Source: JBBROS01 sp965213855 (GTDB lineage Bacteria; Pseudomonadota; Alphaproteobacteria; Acetobacterales; Acetobacteraceae). Taken from it: 64,000 nt of DNA. Shown here piece by piece: positions 16,820-23,968 of this stretch. Made by a program: the position numbers and the translations under genes. The DNA lies in the NCBI GenBank assembly GCA_965213855.1, contig CBDCAA010000008.1, positions 1,426,001 through 1,490,000 of the forward strand, given 5' to 3'. Under the pieces are notes generated by a model. The model saw only the letters and a program-made list of their open reading frames with translations. It did no database searches and was not told the DNA's origin. Position 1 is the stretch's first letter, and each line of letters opens with the position of its first letter.

Positions 16820-17916
16820 TCGAGATCGATGACAGGTCGCACTGAAAACAATTTTTGGGGTGATCGAGCACGGGTCGTGCCATGTTCGGTCTTGTTGATC
16901 ACCTGATCGGATCACCGCCTACTCGGCAGGTGGCACCAAAAACAAGAATGGAATCGGCACCAGAACAAGGCCCAGCTTGGCGGCACGTGGCACCAAAAAC
17001 AAGAATGGAATCGGCACCAGAGCAAGGCCCAGCTATCGAGCACGCCAGTCTTGGCGGCAGGTGGCGCACCAAAAACAAAAATGAGCCGCTTCCTATCGGG
17101 GGGATGCACACATCTCTTTTTCATTCGCCAATCACATTGCGATATCTCGTCAAGTTCTTATCGGGCAGACTTACACATCTCTTCTTCTTTCAAAAAGATC
17201 AAAGAATTACTCTTGTTTTCTCTCATTTACGTGTTCGAGCAGAACCAATTCCGAAGGAGGGGGGGGTGTTTACACCCCCTCTTCTGAGGGATGCTTCAAC
17301 TCATGAAAGATCAATCAATTTATATGTAGGGAAGTCAAAACTAATCCCTAATGGAATCAATGGGTTAGGAGGGAGAAGGAACAACTGATTTCTCACTAAG
17401 GAACCGAGTAGAAATTACCCGATTTGACCCGATATCAACCTGATGTAACTCGCCGGATTGATCGAGTTCTCATCTCCCCGATAGGTCTTCCTAAGTGATT
17501 TCTGGCTGGATGTGCTTATCCCTCGATGAAAACTGATTTCTGTTTTTGGTGCCCCACCTGCCACCGCGCCAACCGGATCACCGCACGGATTTGGCGGGAA
17601 CACTTTCGCTGAACTTCTTCAATCACCTTAAAAAGATATTGTTTTCGAGCGCGTCACCTTGCTAAATAAGTGCATGGCGAGACCGAGGCGGAATAATTAA
17701 CCGTCTTGAATATCCTGTCAGATTTAAGAACCCAAGCGTGAAACTGGTCTCGCCACTTCTCGCATTTTTGGTCTTAGGTCTAAGCAGGGAGGGGCTAAGG
17801 GTTCGCGGCAATTACGCCGCATATTTGACGGGATGAAGGGCAATTCTGCCGCTCATTCCAAATTTTGTCTTGGGGTCATTTGATCTCATTGGAACCAGAT
17901 TTGAAACGAGAAGATT
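16820..17916. other. Gene-free, repeat-rich region between the two prophage arms
   Basis: About 1.1 kb without a convincing gene. It contains 57-bp direct repeats (16924-17034), a third partial copy, a distant inverted copy at 17541-17562, a strong 18-bp palindrome GGGGGTGT-TT-ACACCCCC at 17262-17279, and AT-rich DNA just upstream of the helicase start. It could be a replication origin or a control region for early genes. A 168-codon frame across it merely translates the repeats and is not taken as a gene. Confidence 0.55.
16924..17084. repeat. 57-bp tandem repeats with internal GGCACCA(A/G)AAC motifs
   Basis: Unit 1 spans 16924-16980 and unit 2 16981-17034, differing at few positions; each contains GTGGCACCAAAAACAAGAAT and a second GGCACCAGAACAAGG half. 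A third partial copy (GGCAGGTGGCGCACCAAAAA) lies at ~17054-17074, and 17541-17562 carries it inverted (TGTTTTTGGTGCCCCACCTG). Iteron-like arrangement near the replication genes. Confidence 0.8.
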
Positions 17917-19455
17917 ATGCCTAAAAACAATTCCAATAACAAAAGTGTCCTGCCACAGACAAGTTTTACCATCGGCACCGATATCGCTTCTCAGCGTTTA
18001 CTCATCGGATTGTATCTAAGTCAACCGAAGCATTTTCGGAATTATTCGAGTCTCTTTGTGCCAAAGTATTTCGATGATTCCTTTGAGACCTGTATAACAT
18101 TCATTAACAAACATGCAGAGACCCATAAGACATTGCCAACCATCGATCTTATAAATCAATTCGACAAATCCATCATCGGTTATTCACCATCAGTCTGCCT
18201 ACCTGAATTCATTGGCGATGAATTAACCAAGTTTGCAAAGCGTCAGGTTGCGATAGCAACCGCCGCGAAGAGTGGCACCACGGGTGACTTCAAAGCCATT
18301 GCCGATGGCGCAAAGCTCATCAGCGAAATCAGCCCAAGGGAGAAAACAAAGTTTGATGGCTTCTTTGTTGACGAGTTTGCAGAGCACGAAGACCCAAAGT
18401 TACTGATCGGGCCATGGCTCTTAGAAGACACGGTAACGTGTGTGTTCGGCGCACCCGGTTCTTACAAATCATTCTTCTGCCTGCATGCGGCATTCTGTCT
18501 TGCGTCTGGAATGCCGTTCAATGGCATGCCTGTTGAGAAAACAAATGTCGTTTATGTCGCTGCCGAAGGGCAAAGCGGCTTGATGAAGCGATTCGAAGCC
18601 ATCGAGATCGAGCACGGCAAAAAGTGTTTCGGAAAAGACTTTCTGCTGATCCCTCGAAAAGTCAATCTCCTCGATCCTGTGGAGATCGAGGATTTCATTT
18701 GCTACCTGAAAGACCTTGAAGACGAGCACGGGATCAAGTTTGGCGTGGTCTTCATCGATACCTATTCCCAGTGCATTGCGGGTGCTGATGAAAACTCTGC
18801 GGCAGTTGCCTCGATTGCGGCTGACTCGATGCGACGTGTTCAGCAAGAGATGAAGTCAACTGTCGTCTTCGTTCACCACACCGGCAAGAACCAAGCTCTT
18901 GGGATGCGTGGCAGCGATGCCTTGCGGGGCAACACCGATGCAGCCATCGAGATCAAGAGAACAGCGGACACGCTCGATGCTGTCGCCGGTGTCACGCGCC
19001 AGAAAGAAGCGGAAATTGGTGGCAAAATCAATTTTACGATGAAGATTGTCGATATACCCCGCTTGACAGGCAAGCCACTCAATACATCACTTGTTTGTAC
19101 GTTTCCCGCCATTACTGCGTCTGGTGCAAAAGCAAGTGCGAATAGCAAAATGGTATTGCAGGGACAGTTGCGCCAGATACTCAATGTCATCAAACCCGGC
19201 GACAAGATCACAGTCGCCACACTTTGCGAACGTTTGGGGCAATCGAAGAGCCCACATTACAAGAAGAAGATCACCGAACTATTACCGTTGGATGTGCATA
19301 CCGACGTGAAAGACAATTCAGGCAAGGTGCTTGGTGTCTTGGTTCGCACCATGGCGGGTGCGGCAAGCAACAATGAGAATGGGATGATCAAGTGTCTTGC
19401 CAGACATGACGATGAACCGGCGCAACTGACCTTGTTAGGGGATGCTGACAAATGA
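17917..19455 (+). CDS. Replicative helicase, RepA/DnaB-type AAA ATPase (AAA_25)
   Basis: The 512-residue protein has a helical N-terminal domain reminiscent of DnaB ('ASQRLLIGLYLSQPKHFRNY'), then 'LLEDTVTCVFGAPGSYKSFF' with Walker A (GAPGSYKS, residues ~178-185), 'NVVYVAAEGQSGLMKR', Walker B 'VVFIDTYSQCIAG' (~277), and 'STVVFVHHTGKNQALGMRGS DALRGNTDAAI', the RepA/AAA_25 signature. A ~100-residue C-terminal winged-helix-like part follows. It unwinds DNA at the phage replication fork. It overlaps the primase gene by four bases (ATGA). Confidence 0.88.
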   Translation: MPKNNSNNKSVLPQTSFTIGTDIASQRLLIGLYLSQPKHFRNYSSLFVPKYFDDSFETCITFINKHAETHKTLPTIDLINQFDKSIIGYSPSVCLPEFIGDELTKFAKRQVAIATAAKSGTTGDFKAIADGAKLISEISPREKTKFDGFFVDEFAEHEDPKLLIGPWLLEDTVTCVFGAPGSYKSFFCLHAAFCLASGMPFNGMPVEKTNVVYVAAEGQSGLMKRFEAIEIEHGKKCFGKDFLLIPRKVNLLDPVEIEDFICYLKDLEDEHGIKFGVVFIDTYSQCIAGADENSAAVASIAADSMRRVQQEMKSTVVFVHHTGKNQALGMRGSDALRGNTDAAIEIKRTADTLDAVAGVTRQKEAEIGGKINFTMKIVDIPRLTGKPLNTSLVCTFPAITASGAKASANSKMVLQGQLRQILNVIKPGDKITVATLCERLGQSKSPHYKKKITELLPLDVHTDVKDNSGKVLGVLVRTMAGAASNNENGMIKCLARHDDEPAQLTLLGDADK

Positions 19456-20525
19456 GCGCCTTTCATCAGCTATTTCAAACCAACCGCGTGGTTGACGTGC
19501 TCAATCAGCGGATCAGGGCCACGGGTGGCCGGACAACGGGAACAATCCGGTTCAACTGCCCTATGTGCGTCGAGATGGGCACCACGCCTGACAAGCGTTC
19601 GCGGGGTGGTTGGGGCTTCAACGGGATCAGTGTCGGGATCAACTGCCTAAATTGCGATTTCAAAACCCGTTGGGACACGGGGCAACCGCTTGGCCGCCCC
19701 ATTAAGGCGTTCATGTCCAAGCTGGGTGTCTCTGCCGCCGAGATCGAGACTCTGACCCAATGGGCGGCAACCCTGCATGACATGATCGAGGAAGCCGGGG
19801 AATACGGGCAGGACCAGCTAAGCCTTCGCCCCACCTTTGGCCCAAGGCCCTTGCCCGAAGGCGCAAGGCCCATCAGGGAGCTTGCCGAGGAAGACTGCCA
19901 TCATCCTGCCTTCCTCGATGCCTGCCGCTACCTCCTCGATGACCGGGGCGAAGCCATATTCGACGCGGGCGACTATTATTGGACACCGCTACTCGACCAC
20001 TACCTAAACAAGCGAGTGATCATCCCCTGCCGGTTTGACGGGCAGGTAGTCGGTTGGACAAGCCGCCTAATCATCCCTCCCCCAACGCCGAAGGTTCCCA
20101 GATACTATCACTCGAAACAATCCAATTATATGTTCAACCTCGATGTGCTCGATCACCCGACACGATCAACCGTCATCATCGTTGAAGGCATCTTCGATGC
20201 AATCGCCATCGATGGTTTGGGTGTCATGGGATCGAGCCTTAGCGAGCAACAAATCAATTGGATCAACGCGAGCGGCAAGCGGGTGATCGTTTGCCCTGAT
20301 CGGGACAAGGCAGGCAAGAAACTTGTAAAGATTGCCGAAGATCAGGATTGGGATGTGTCGATTCCCTATTCCGGTTATGGGTTTGAGAATTGGTGGCGTT
20401 TCGATATCAAAGATTGTGCCGATGCTGTGAAGGCGTATGGCCGACTTTATACACTACGCTCGATCATCGTGAATGCGACAAGCGATAGATGGAAGCTCAA
20501 TTTTATTAGCGATAGATGGAACTGA
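19452..20525 (+). CDS. DNA primase with zinc finger and TOPRIM domain
   Basis: The 357-residue protein has a zinc-binding pair at residues ~35-67 (CPMC … CLNC), the N-terminal zinc domain of T7 gp4/DnaG-like primases, and a TOPRIM core with 'STVIIVEGIFDAIAIDGLGV' (residues ~238) and 'RVIVCPDRDKAGKKL' (~277), giving the catalytic Glu and the DxD/DRD metal site. It is coupled to the helicase by a four-base overlap. Together they replace a fused T7-like primase-helicase. No DNA polymerase is seen, so host polymerase is likely used. Confidence 0.9.
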   Translation: MSAFHQLFQTNRVVDVLNQRIRATGGRTTGTIRFNCPMCVEMGTTPDKRSRGGWGFNGISVGINCLNCDFKTRWDTGQPLGRPIKAFMSKLGVSAAEIETLTQWAATLHDMIEEAGEYGQDQLSLRPTFGPRPLPEGARPIRELAEEDCHHPAFLDACRYLLDDRGEAIFDAGDYYWTPLLDHYLNKRVIIPCRFDGQVVGWTSRLIIPPPTPKVPRYYHSKQSNYMFNLDVLDHPTRSTVIIVEGIFDAIAIDGLGVMGSSLSEQQINWINASGKRVIVCPDRDKAGKKLVKIAEDQDWDVSIPYSGYGFENWWRFDIKDCADAVKAYGRLYTLRSIIVNATSDRWKLNFISDRWN

Positions 20526-20526
20526 G

Positions 20527-21066
20527 ATGATGAACATATTTCAAAGACTTTTGAACGATGACGCCTTCCTCGCAGCGGAGACAAAGAAGTATCTCGATGC
20601 ACGTCCGATAAAAACCCTTATTTCCGCAACGGGTTTCACGGATGATGACATCGATAATTACGTCGAGCGAGCACGGGAAGGAATACGTCAGGGTGGGATA
20701 AAAATGCCCGCGCTTAATTTGAAAACCAGTCGCAAGATGGAATTGCCGATTCCCTTGACGTTGGTCGATTTCATGGATGATTATTTTTACCTCGATGAAG
20801 AGTTTGAGAAAGCGTTTGCCGGTATGACGCCTCCACCAACTCTTATCATTCGAAGGGATGCTATCGATGCCCACGAAATTGGGATGAAAGCGAATGGGCA
20901 GAAATACGGATATGTAATCTCTGCTTGGCCCGCAGGTGTAAGAACGAAAGCAAAGGCTGCCGCATACGCGGTTATGACTGAGTCTGCATCTCTCAAATTC
21001 GATTCGTTGTCGGGATACAACTTCTTTCGCAAAGCCTATTCCACTGGTCAAGCGAGGAAGATTTGA
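20527..21066 (+). CDS. Paralog 1 of a tandem phage family (FxxxED-FRL type)
   Basis: The start at ATG 20527 lies two bases after the primase stop, giving 179 residues. The central part 'LPIPLTLVDFMDDYFYLDEE FEKAFAGMTPPPTLII' lines up with the 'PLTWL..gDD…LFEGL..MP.L.I' segment of the following genes, and the end 'ESASLKFDSLSGYNFFRKAY' with their C-terminal 'A.LkFa..ED…FRLR' motif, though ED is degenerate here. This is the longest and most divergent copy. Function unknown; translation is probably coupled to the primase. Confidence 0.7.
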   Translation: MMNIFQRLLNDDAFLAAETKKYLDARPIKTLISATGFTDDDIDNYVERAREGIRQGGIKMPALNLKTSRKMELPIPLTLVDFMDDYFYLDEEFEKAFAGMTPPPTLIIRRDAIDAHEIGMKANGQKYGYVISAWPAGVRTKAKAAAYAVMTESASLKFDSLSGYNFFRKAYSTGQARKI

Positions 21067-21210
21067 AATGGCCTACAATCCAGCAACCTATTCCCCTGCC
21101 CAAACTCTGGCGTTGGCGATTATTTGCGAAGAGTTTTCGAAACAACAGCAAAGCTGACCTTTGCGACCGTAGAAGACGCGGTGATGTTCCGCCTTGCCCG
21201 CCCGAATTAG
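21067..21210 (+). pseudogene. Remnant of the same tandem family
   Basis: One frame here ends in 'TTAKLTFATVEDAVMFRLAR PN*', a perfect match to the family's C-terminal motif, but no ATG or upstream domain remains in that frame; the ATG at 21067 reads another frame and stops after ~30 codons. The stop at 21210 lies 13 bases before the next gene. It looks like a copy that lost its 5' two thirds by deletion. Confidence 0.7.
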
Positions 21211-21223
21211 AAAGAGAATTTTT

Positions 21224-21742
21224 ATGATTTACCCTTATGACTACATTTATGGTGCTCGTGAGCTTAGCGAGCACGAGATCGAGCGATTGGCATCAGCGTC
21301 CCCGAGAACACCTGTAGCATCAACCGGCTTCACCGAACGCGACTTCACCTTATTTGGAGATGGTCCGGAAATGGCTTGGTCATCAGCGGGAGAATTCTTT
21401 ACGCCTGACTTGCCGTTTGAACCTGATGCAGGTCTCACTTACTTCTTCCACTTATGGTGGCTTGAGCTAATTGGAGACCACTTCTTATTTGACGAAATTC
21501 ATGACGAGCTATTTGAAGGACTGTCCTCAACTCCGACGCTTACAGTCACAAGTCGGGAGTTTGATAAGTATCACAACACGCGCCAGCGTTATTCCACGAA
21601 ATATGGCGACATACCACGGCTTTGGCCGACGAAGCCCAAAGAGAGGTTTTTATCTGACGAATTCGATATCATAAAGAAATCCGCATCTCTGACTTTCGCA
21701 TCACTGGAGGACTTTCTGCTGTTTAGATTGCGATGCCAATGA
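21224..21742 (+). CDS. Paralog 2 of the tandem phage family
   Basis: The start at ATG 21224 has AGAAAGAGA upstream, giving 172 residues. An N-terminal ~75-residue part (MIYPYDYIYGARELSEHEIE…) is specific to this copy. The family core follows: 'FFHLWWLELIGDHFLFDEIH', 'LFEGLSSTPTLTV', a Tyr/Asn-containing segment (FDKYHNTRQRY), and the end 'KSASLTFASLEDFLLFRLRC'. It overlaps the next gene at an ATGA/ATG cluster, so the copies are co-translated. Unknown function. Confidence 0.75.
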   Translation: MIYPYDYIYGARELSEHEIERLASASPRTPVASTGFTERDFTLFGDGPEMAWSSAGEFFTPDLPFEPDAGLTYFFHLWWLELIGDHFLFDEIHDELFEGLSSTPTLTVTSREFDKYHNTRQRYSTKYGDIPRLWPTKPKERFLSDEFDIIKKSASLTFASLEDFLLFRLRCQ

Positions 21743-22116
21743 CGCCATACGTCACCAAAAACATTTATGAGCCCATCCTAAATCAATTCGGAATGGGCAT
21801 CATCAATCTAAGGCACATTCTCCACAATGCCTCTCTTAGTGCCTCGATCTCTAATTTCGATTGCAACCTCGATCAGCACACATTGCAATGTGAAATCCCT
21901 TTGACGTGGCTGCACATGATCGGTGATGACGTGCATGTCAAAGCCCATTTTGCGCCCTTATTCGACGGGATCACAATGCCGTCCCTAAATATCGAGATGG
22001 CGTATTACAAGGGTTTGCCTGCAAGCCTGCAAATCAATCAAACAGCGATAGAGCCCAAACTCAAATTTGCCACCATCGAGGATTTACTCCTATTCCGATT
22101 ACGAATTACGCCATGA
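21733..22116 (+). CDS. Paralog 3 of the tandem phage family
   Basis: A 127-residue protein starting MPMTPYVTKNIYEPILNQFG (ATG 21733; ATG 21739 is an alternative that overlaps the previous stop). It has 'CEIPLTWLHMIGDDVHVKAH', 'LFDGITMPSLNIEMAYYKG' and the end 'PKLKFATIEDLLLFRLRITP'. Shares a 'V.K.I.EPIL..FGMG' opening with paralog 4 ('I.KHIIQPILANSPLGD'). The stop overlaps the next start (ATGATGATG). Clear recent paralog of the next gene. Confidence 0.8.
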   Translation: MPMTPYVTKNIYEPILNQFGMGIINLRHILHNASLSASISNFDCNLDQHTLQCEIPLTWLHMIGDDVHVKAHFAPLFDGITMPSLNIEMAYYKGLPASLQINQTAIEPKLKFATIEDLLLFRLRITP

Positions 22117-22523
22117 TGATGCCCTCGATCCCCAAGCATATCATTCAACCAATCTTAGCTAACTCGCCTTTGGGTGATCCATTGCGGTTATCGTCCATCT
22201 TCTTCCTTCAAGAGAAGAAGCCAACAAATCCCTTCCAACTTGACAAAGACCTACAGCTAACAATTCCCCTCACATGGCTTGTGTTTGGTGATGATCTCAC
22301 GATCAGTGAAGACGTTGTCTCGCTATTCGAGGGATTGAGATGCATGCCCGAGCTACGGATCGATACCAAACTTTTAATGGAATTGAATTGTGTGACGGTC
22401 ATGAATATCGGATGCAAAGATGACCGGATAATCACCAACGGGAACGCTTTCCAGAGTAGTTTCGGATTGCTCAAATTTGCCAACCTTGAAGATGCAACCC
22501 TGTTCCGGCTGAGATGCACCTGA
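22113..22523 (+). CDS. Paralog 4 of the tandem phage family
   Basis: A 136-residue protein: 'MMMPSIPKHIIQPILANSPL', 'LQLTIPLTWLVFGDDLTISE', 'LFEGLRCMPELRIDTKLLM', and the end 'GLLKFANLEDATLFRLRCT'. Its start overlaps the stop of paralog 3 by four bases. It most fully represents the family consensus. No known domain; the length, acidic loop and conserved terminal FRLR suggest a small globular domain of mixed alpha/beta fold. Confidence 0.8.
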   Translation: MMMPSIPKHIIQPILANSPLGDPLRLSSIFFLQEKKPTNPFQLDKDLQLTIPLTWLVFGDDLTISEDVVSLFEGLRCMPELRIDTKLLMELNCVTVMNIGCKDDRIITNGNAFQSSFGLLKFANLEDATLFRLRCT

Positions 22524-22614
22524 GATAATCGCGCAACGCCTTTGACCAACCGCGTTGATCTCGATCAAATCTCGAAAGTCAAGATTATTCGACCCTATAC
22601 AGCCCATATCAGGG

Positions 22615-22665
22615 GATCATGATTAAGTAACCCATAGAACCAACTATGGAAACTCAATCATGATC
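22615..22665 (+). promoter_or_regulatory. Nested inverted repeats enclosing a start codon
   Basis: GATCATGATT (22615-22624) pairs perfectly with AATCATGATC (22656-22665), and inside it CCATAG (22632-22637) pairs with CTATGG (22644-22649). The ATG of paralog 5 (22660) lies in the outer stem and its likely GGAA ribosome site at the edge of the inner stem. In RNA this would hide the start; in DNA it could be an operator. The rest of 22524-22614 shows nothing else. Confidence 0.6.
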
Positions 22666-22986
22666 ATTTGTCTAAAGCGCCATACTCCTGCAAAAGTAGC
22701 CCAAGCGTATTCCTTCTTCTGCCGTCCGCATTTCGGCACCGGTTCAACAATCAAGCATTTAGAAGGTAACACCTTCGCTTTGCCAATCTGCCACATCAGA
22801 GATGCAAGCGAGTGGTGGTTTCTCGCACCCGAGTTGATCGAGACGTTTGAGCACCTGATCGAGCGCATGCCCCGCCTTCGGATCGAGCTTGGCGACACTA
22901 TGAGCTTCGGCAAAATGAACACTGCCGCCCGGCTGACCTTCCACTCGCAAGAGGATGCCGCCGCCTTCCGTCTGACGCTCGATTAG
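22660..22986 (+). CDS. Paralog 5 of the tandem phage family
   Basis: A 108-residue protein, the shortest copy: 'MIICLKRHTPAKVAQAYSFF', 'FALPICHIRDASEWWFLAPE', 'TFEHLIERMPRLRIELG', and the end 'NTAARLTFHSQEDAAAFRLT LD'. The family's terminal motif is intact (F..ED…FRL) and the '..MP.L.I' segment is present. Unlike the others it is not overlapped with the preceding gene; 136 bases with a nested hairpin separate them, suggesting separate control. GC is higher than in paralogs 3 and 4. Confidence 0.75.
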   Translation: MIICLKRHTPAKVAQAYSFFCRPHFGTGSTIKHLEGNTFALPICHIRDASEWWFLAPELIETFEHLIERMPRLRIELGDTMSFGKMNTAARLTFHSQEDAAAFRLTLD

Positions 22987-23054
22987 GCTTTCAAATTTAA
23001 TGCTACGTTGGTGTCTGGTCCTTGGTTGGTGTCATGACACCGGATCGAGCCTAA
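22983..23054. repeat. Nested inverted repeats after the paralog array
   Basis: TTAGGCT (22983-22989, containing the stop of paralog 5) pairs with AGCCTAA (23048-23054), and a perfect 14-bp palindrome GGTGTCATGACACC lies inside at 23028-23041. The design resembles the nested structure before paralog 5. It could terminate or process the array transcript; there is no T run, so a simple rho-independent terminator is unlikely. Confidence 0.45.
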
Positions 23055-23158
23055 CCCGTCTGTAGCAGGCTTAAAATCGGTTTTCTGATATGGCACGCAA
23101 GCTATGCAAAAAGTTCTGTTCGCATCTTAAATCATATTTGCACGCATCCCACATTAAG

Positions 23159-23176
23159 TTGTATCGCACGATACAA
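23159..23176. promoter_or_regulatory. Palindromic operator candidate TTGTATCGC-ACGATACAA
   Basis: Symmetric except at the central base pair; same core as the palindrome at 15148-15167. It abuts the AAAGG ribosome site of the SprT-like gene, so a bound protein would block its expression. Confidence 0.55.
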
Positions 23177-23188
23177 AGGATGCACATC

Positions 23189-23833
23189 ATGATTGACCCG
23201 ACAAAAGAGACCTATGATAGCCTGACCACCGCTTATGACTTCTTCAACGCCGAGCTTTTCGAGGGTCGATTACCGCACTGCCTGATCACCATGCAACGTG
23301 GCAATCGATTTCAGGGATATTTTTGTGGAGACCGGTTCAGCACGAAGGGTAATGACGTTACAGACGAGATCGCGATGAATCCAACGTATTTGAAAGTGAA
23401 TTCGACGGAAGAGAGCCTTGCCGTTCTTGTGCATGAGATGACGCATTTAGAACAACATCACTTCGGCAAGCCAAGCCGAACCGGATATCACAATCTCGGT
23501 TGGTCAAAGCTAATGCTCCGCGTTGGATTGATCCCGTCTGACACATTCAAGCCGGGTGGTAAACAAACCGGCCAAAAGGTCGGACACTACATCGAGCCAA
23601 ACGGCTTATTCGAGAAAGCTTGCGCGAGCTTGTTAGCGACTGGATTTGATGTTCGATACGGTGATCAGATTGGCCCGGCTGGCAAGCGATCCAAAGAGAA
23701 GGCAGCAAGCAAGACAAAATACACCTGTCTCGGTTGTGGTGCGAACGCTTGGGCCAAGCCAGCAACCAAGTTGATTTGTGGTGGGTGCAATAGCTGGTTT
23801 GAGTGCAAGCCTTATGTCGCGCATCGAGTTTGA
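23189..23833 (+). CDS. SprT-like zinc metallopeptidase
   Basis: The start at ATG 23189 (in MHIMIDPTKE) is nine bases after AAGG; ATG 23180 is an alternative. The 214-residue protein has 'YDFFNAELFEGRLPHCLITM', the active site 'SLAVLVHEMTHLEQHHFGKP' (HExxH, residues ~78-85) with a later His, and a C-terminal zinc ribbon 'CLGCGANAWAKPATKLICGG C'. This is the SprT/Spartan fold; eukaryotic Spartan removes DNA-protein crosslinks. Phage SprT-like proteins are common but poorly studied. An operator-like palindrome overlaps its translation signals. Confidence 0.9.
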   Translation: MIDPTKETYDSLTTAYDFFNAELFEGRLPHCLITMQRGNRFQGYFCGDRFSTKGNDVTDEIAMNPTYLKVNSTEESLAVLVHEMTHLEQHHFGKPSRTGYHNLGWSKLMLRVGLIPSDTFKPGGKQTGQKVGHYIEPNGLFEKACASLLATGFDVRYGDQIGPAGKRSKEKAASKTKYTCLGCGANAWAKPATKLICGGCNSWFECKPYVAHRV

Positions 23834-23968
23834 CGGTTCATGCCGGACGGTCGCGTTGCCCGTCCGGCGCATCTTGGCTGGATTGATCGAGGATGCGCGC
23901 ATAGGCATTAAGACGGGGCAGGGGAGGGGTGTAGCTGTCTCCGGGTGGCTACACCCCCACAAGCTCGC

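Noticed and set aside
16924..17084. Possible CRISPR array
   Set aside because: Units are 57-bp head-to-tail copies with no unique spacers, and no cas genes are near.
17262..17279. Palindrome GGGGGTGTTTACACCCCC as a rho-independent terminator
   Set aside because: No T run follows on either strand and no gene ends here.
16882..17388. 168-codon frame on the plus strand with an internal 19-residue repeat
   Set aside because: The peptide repeat is only the 57-bp DNA repeat in translation, codon use differs from neighbours, and no ribosome site or domain supports it.
17389..22986. Apparent abundance of GATCGAG in the early prophage region
   Set aside because: It often encodes Ile-Glu or Asp-Arg pairs; without counts against expectation I cannot claim it as a functional motif.
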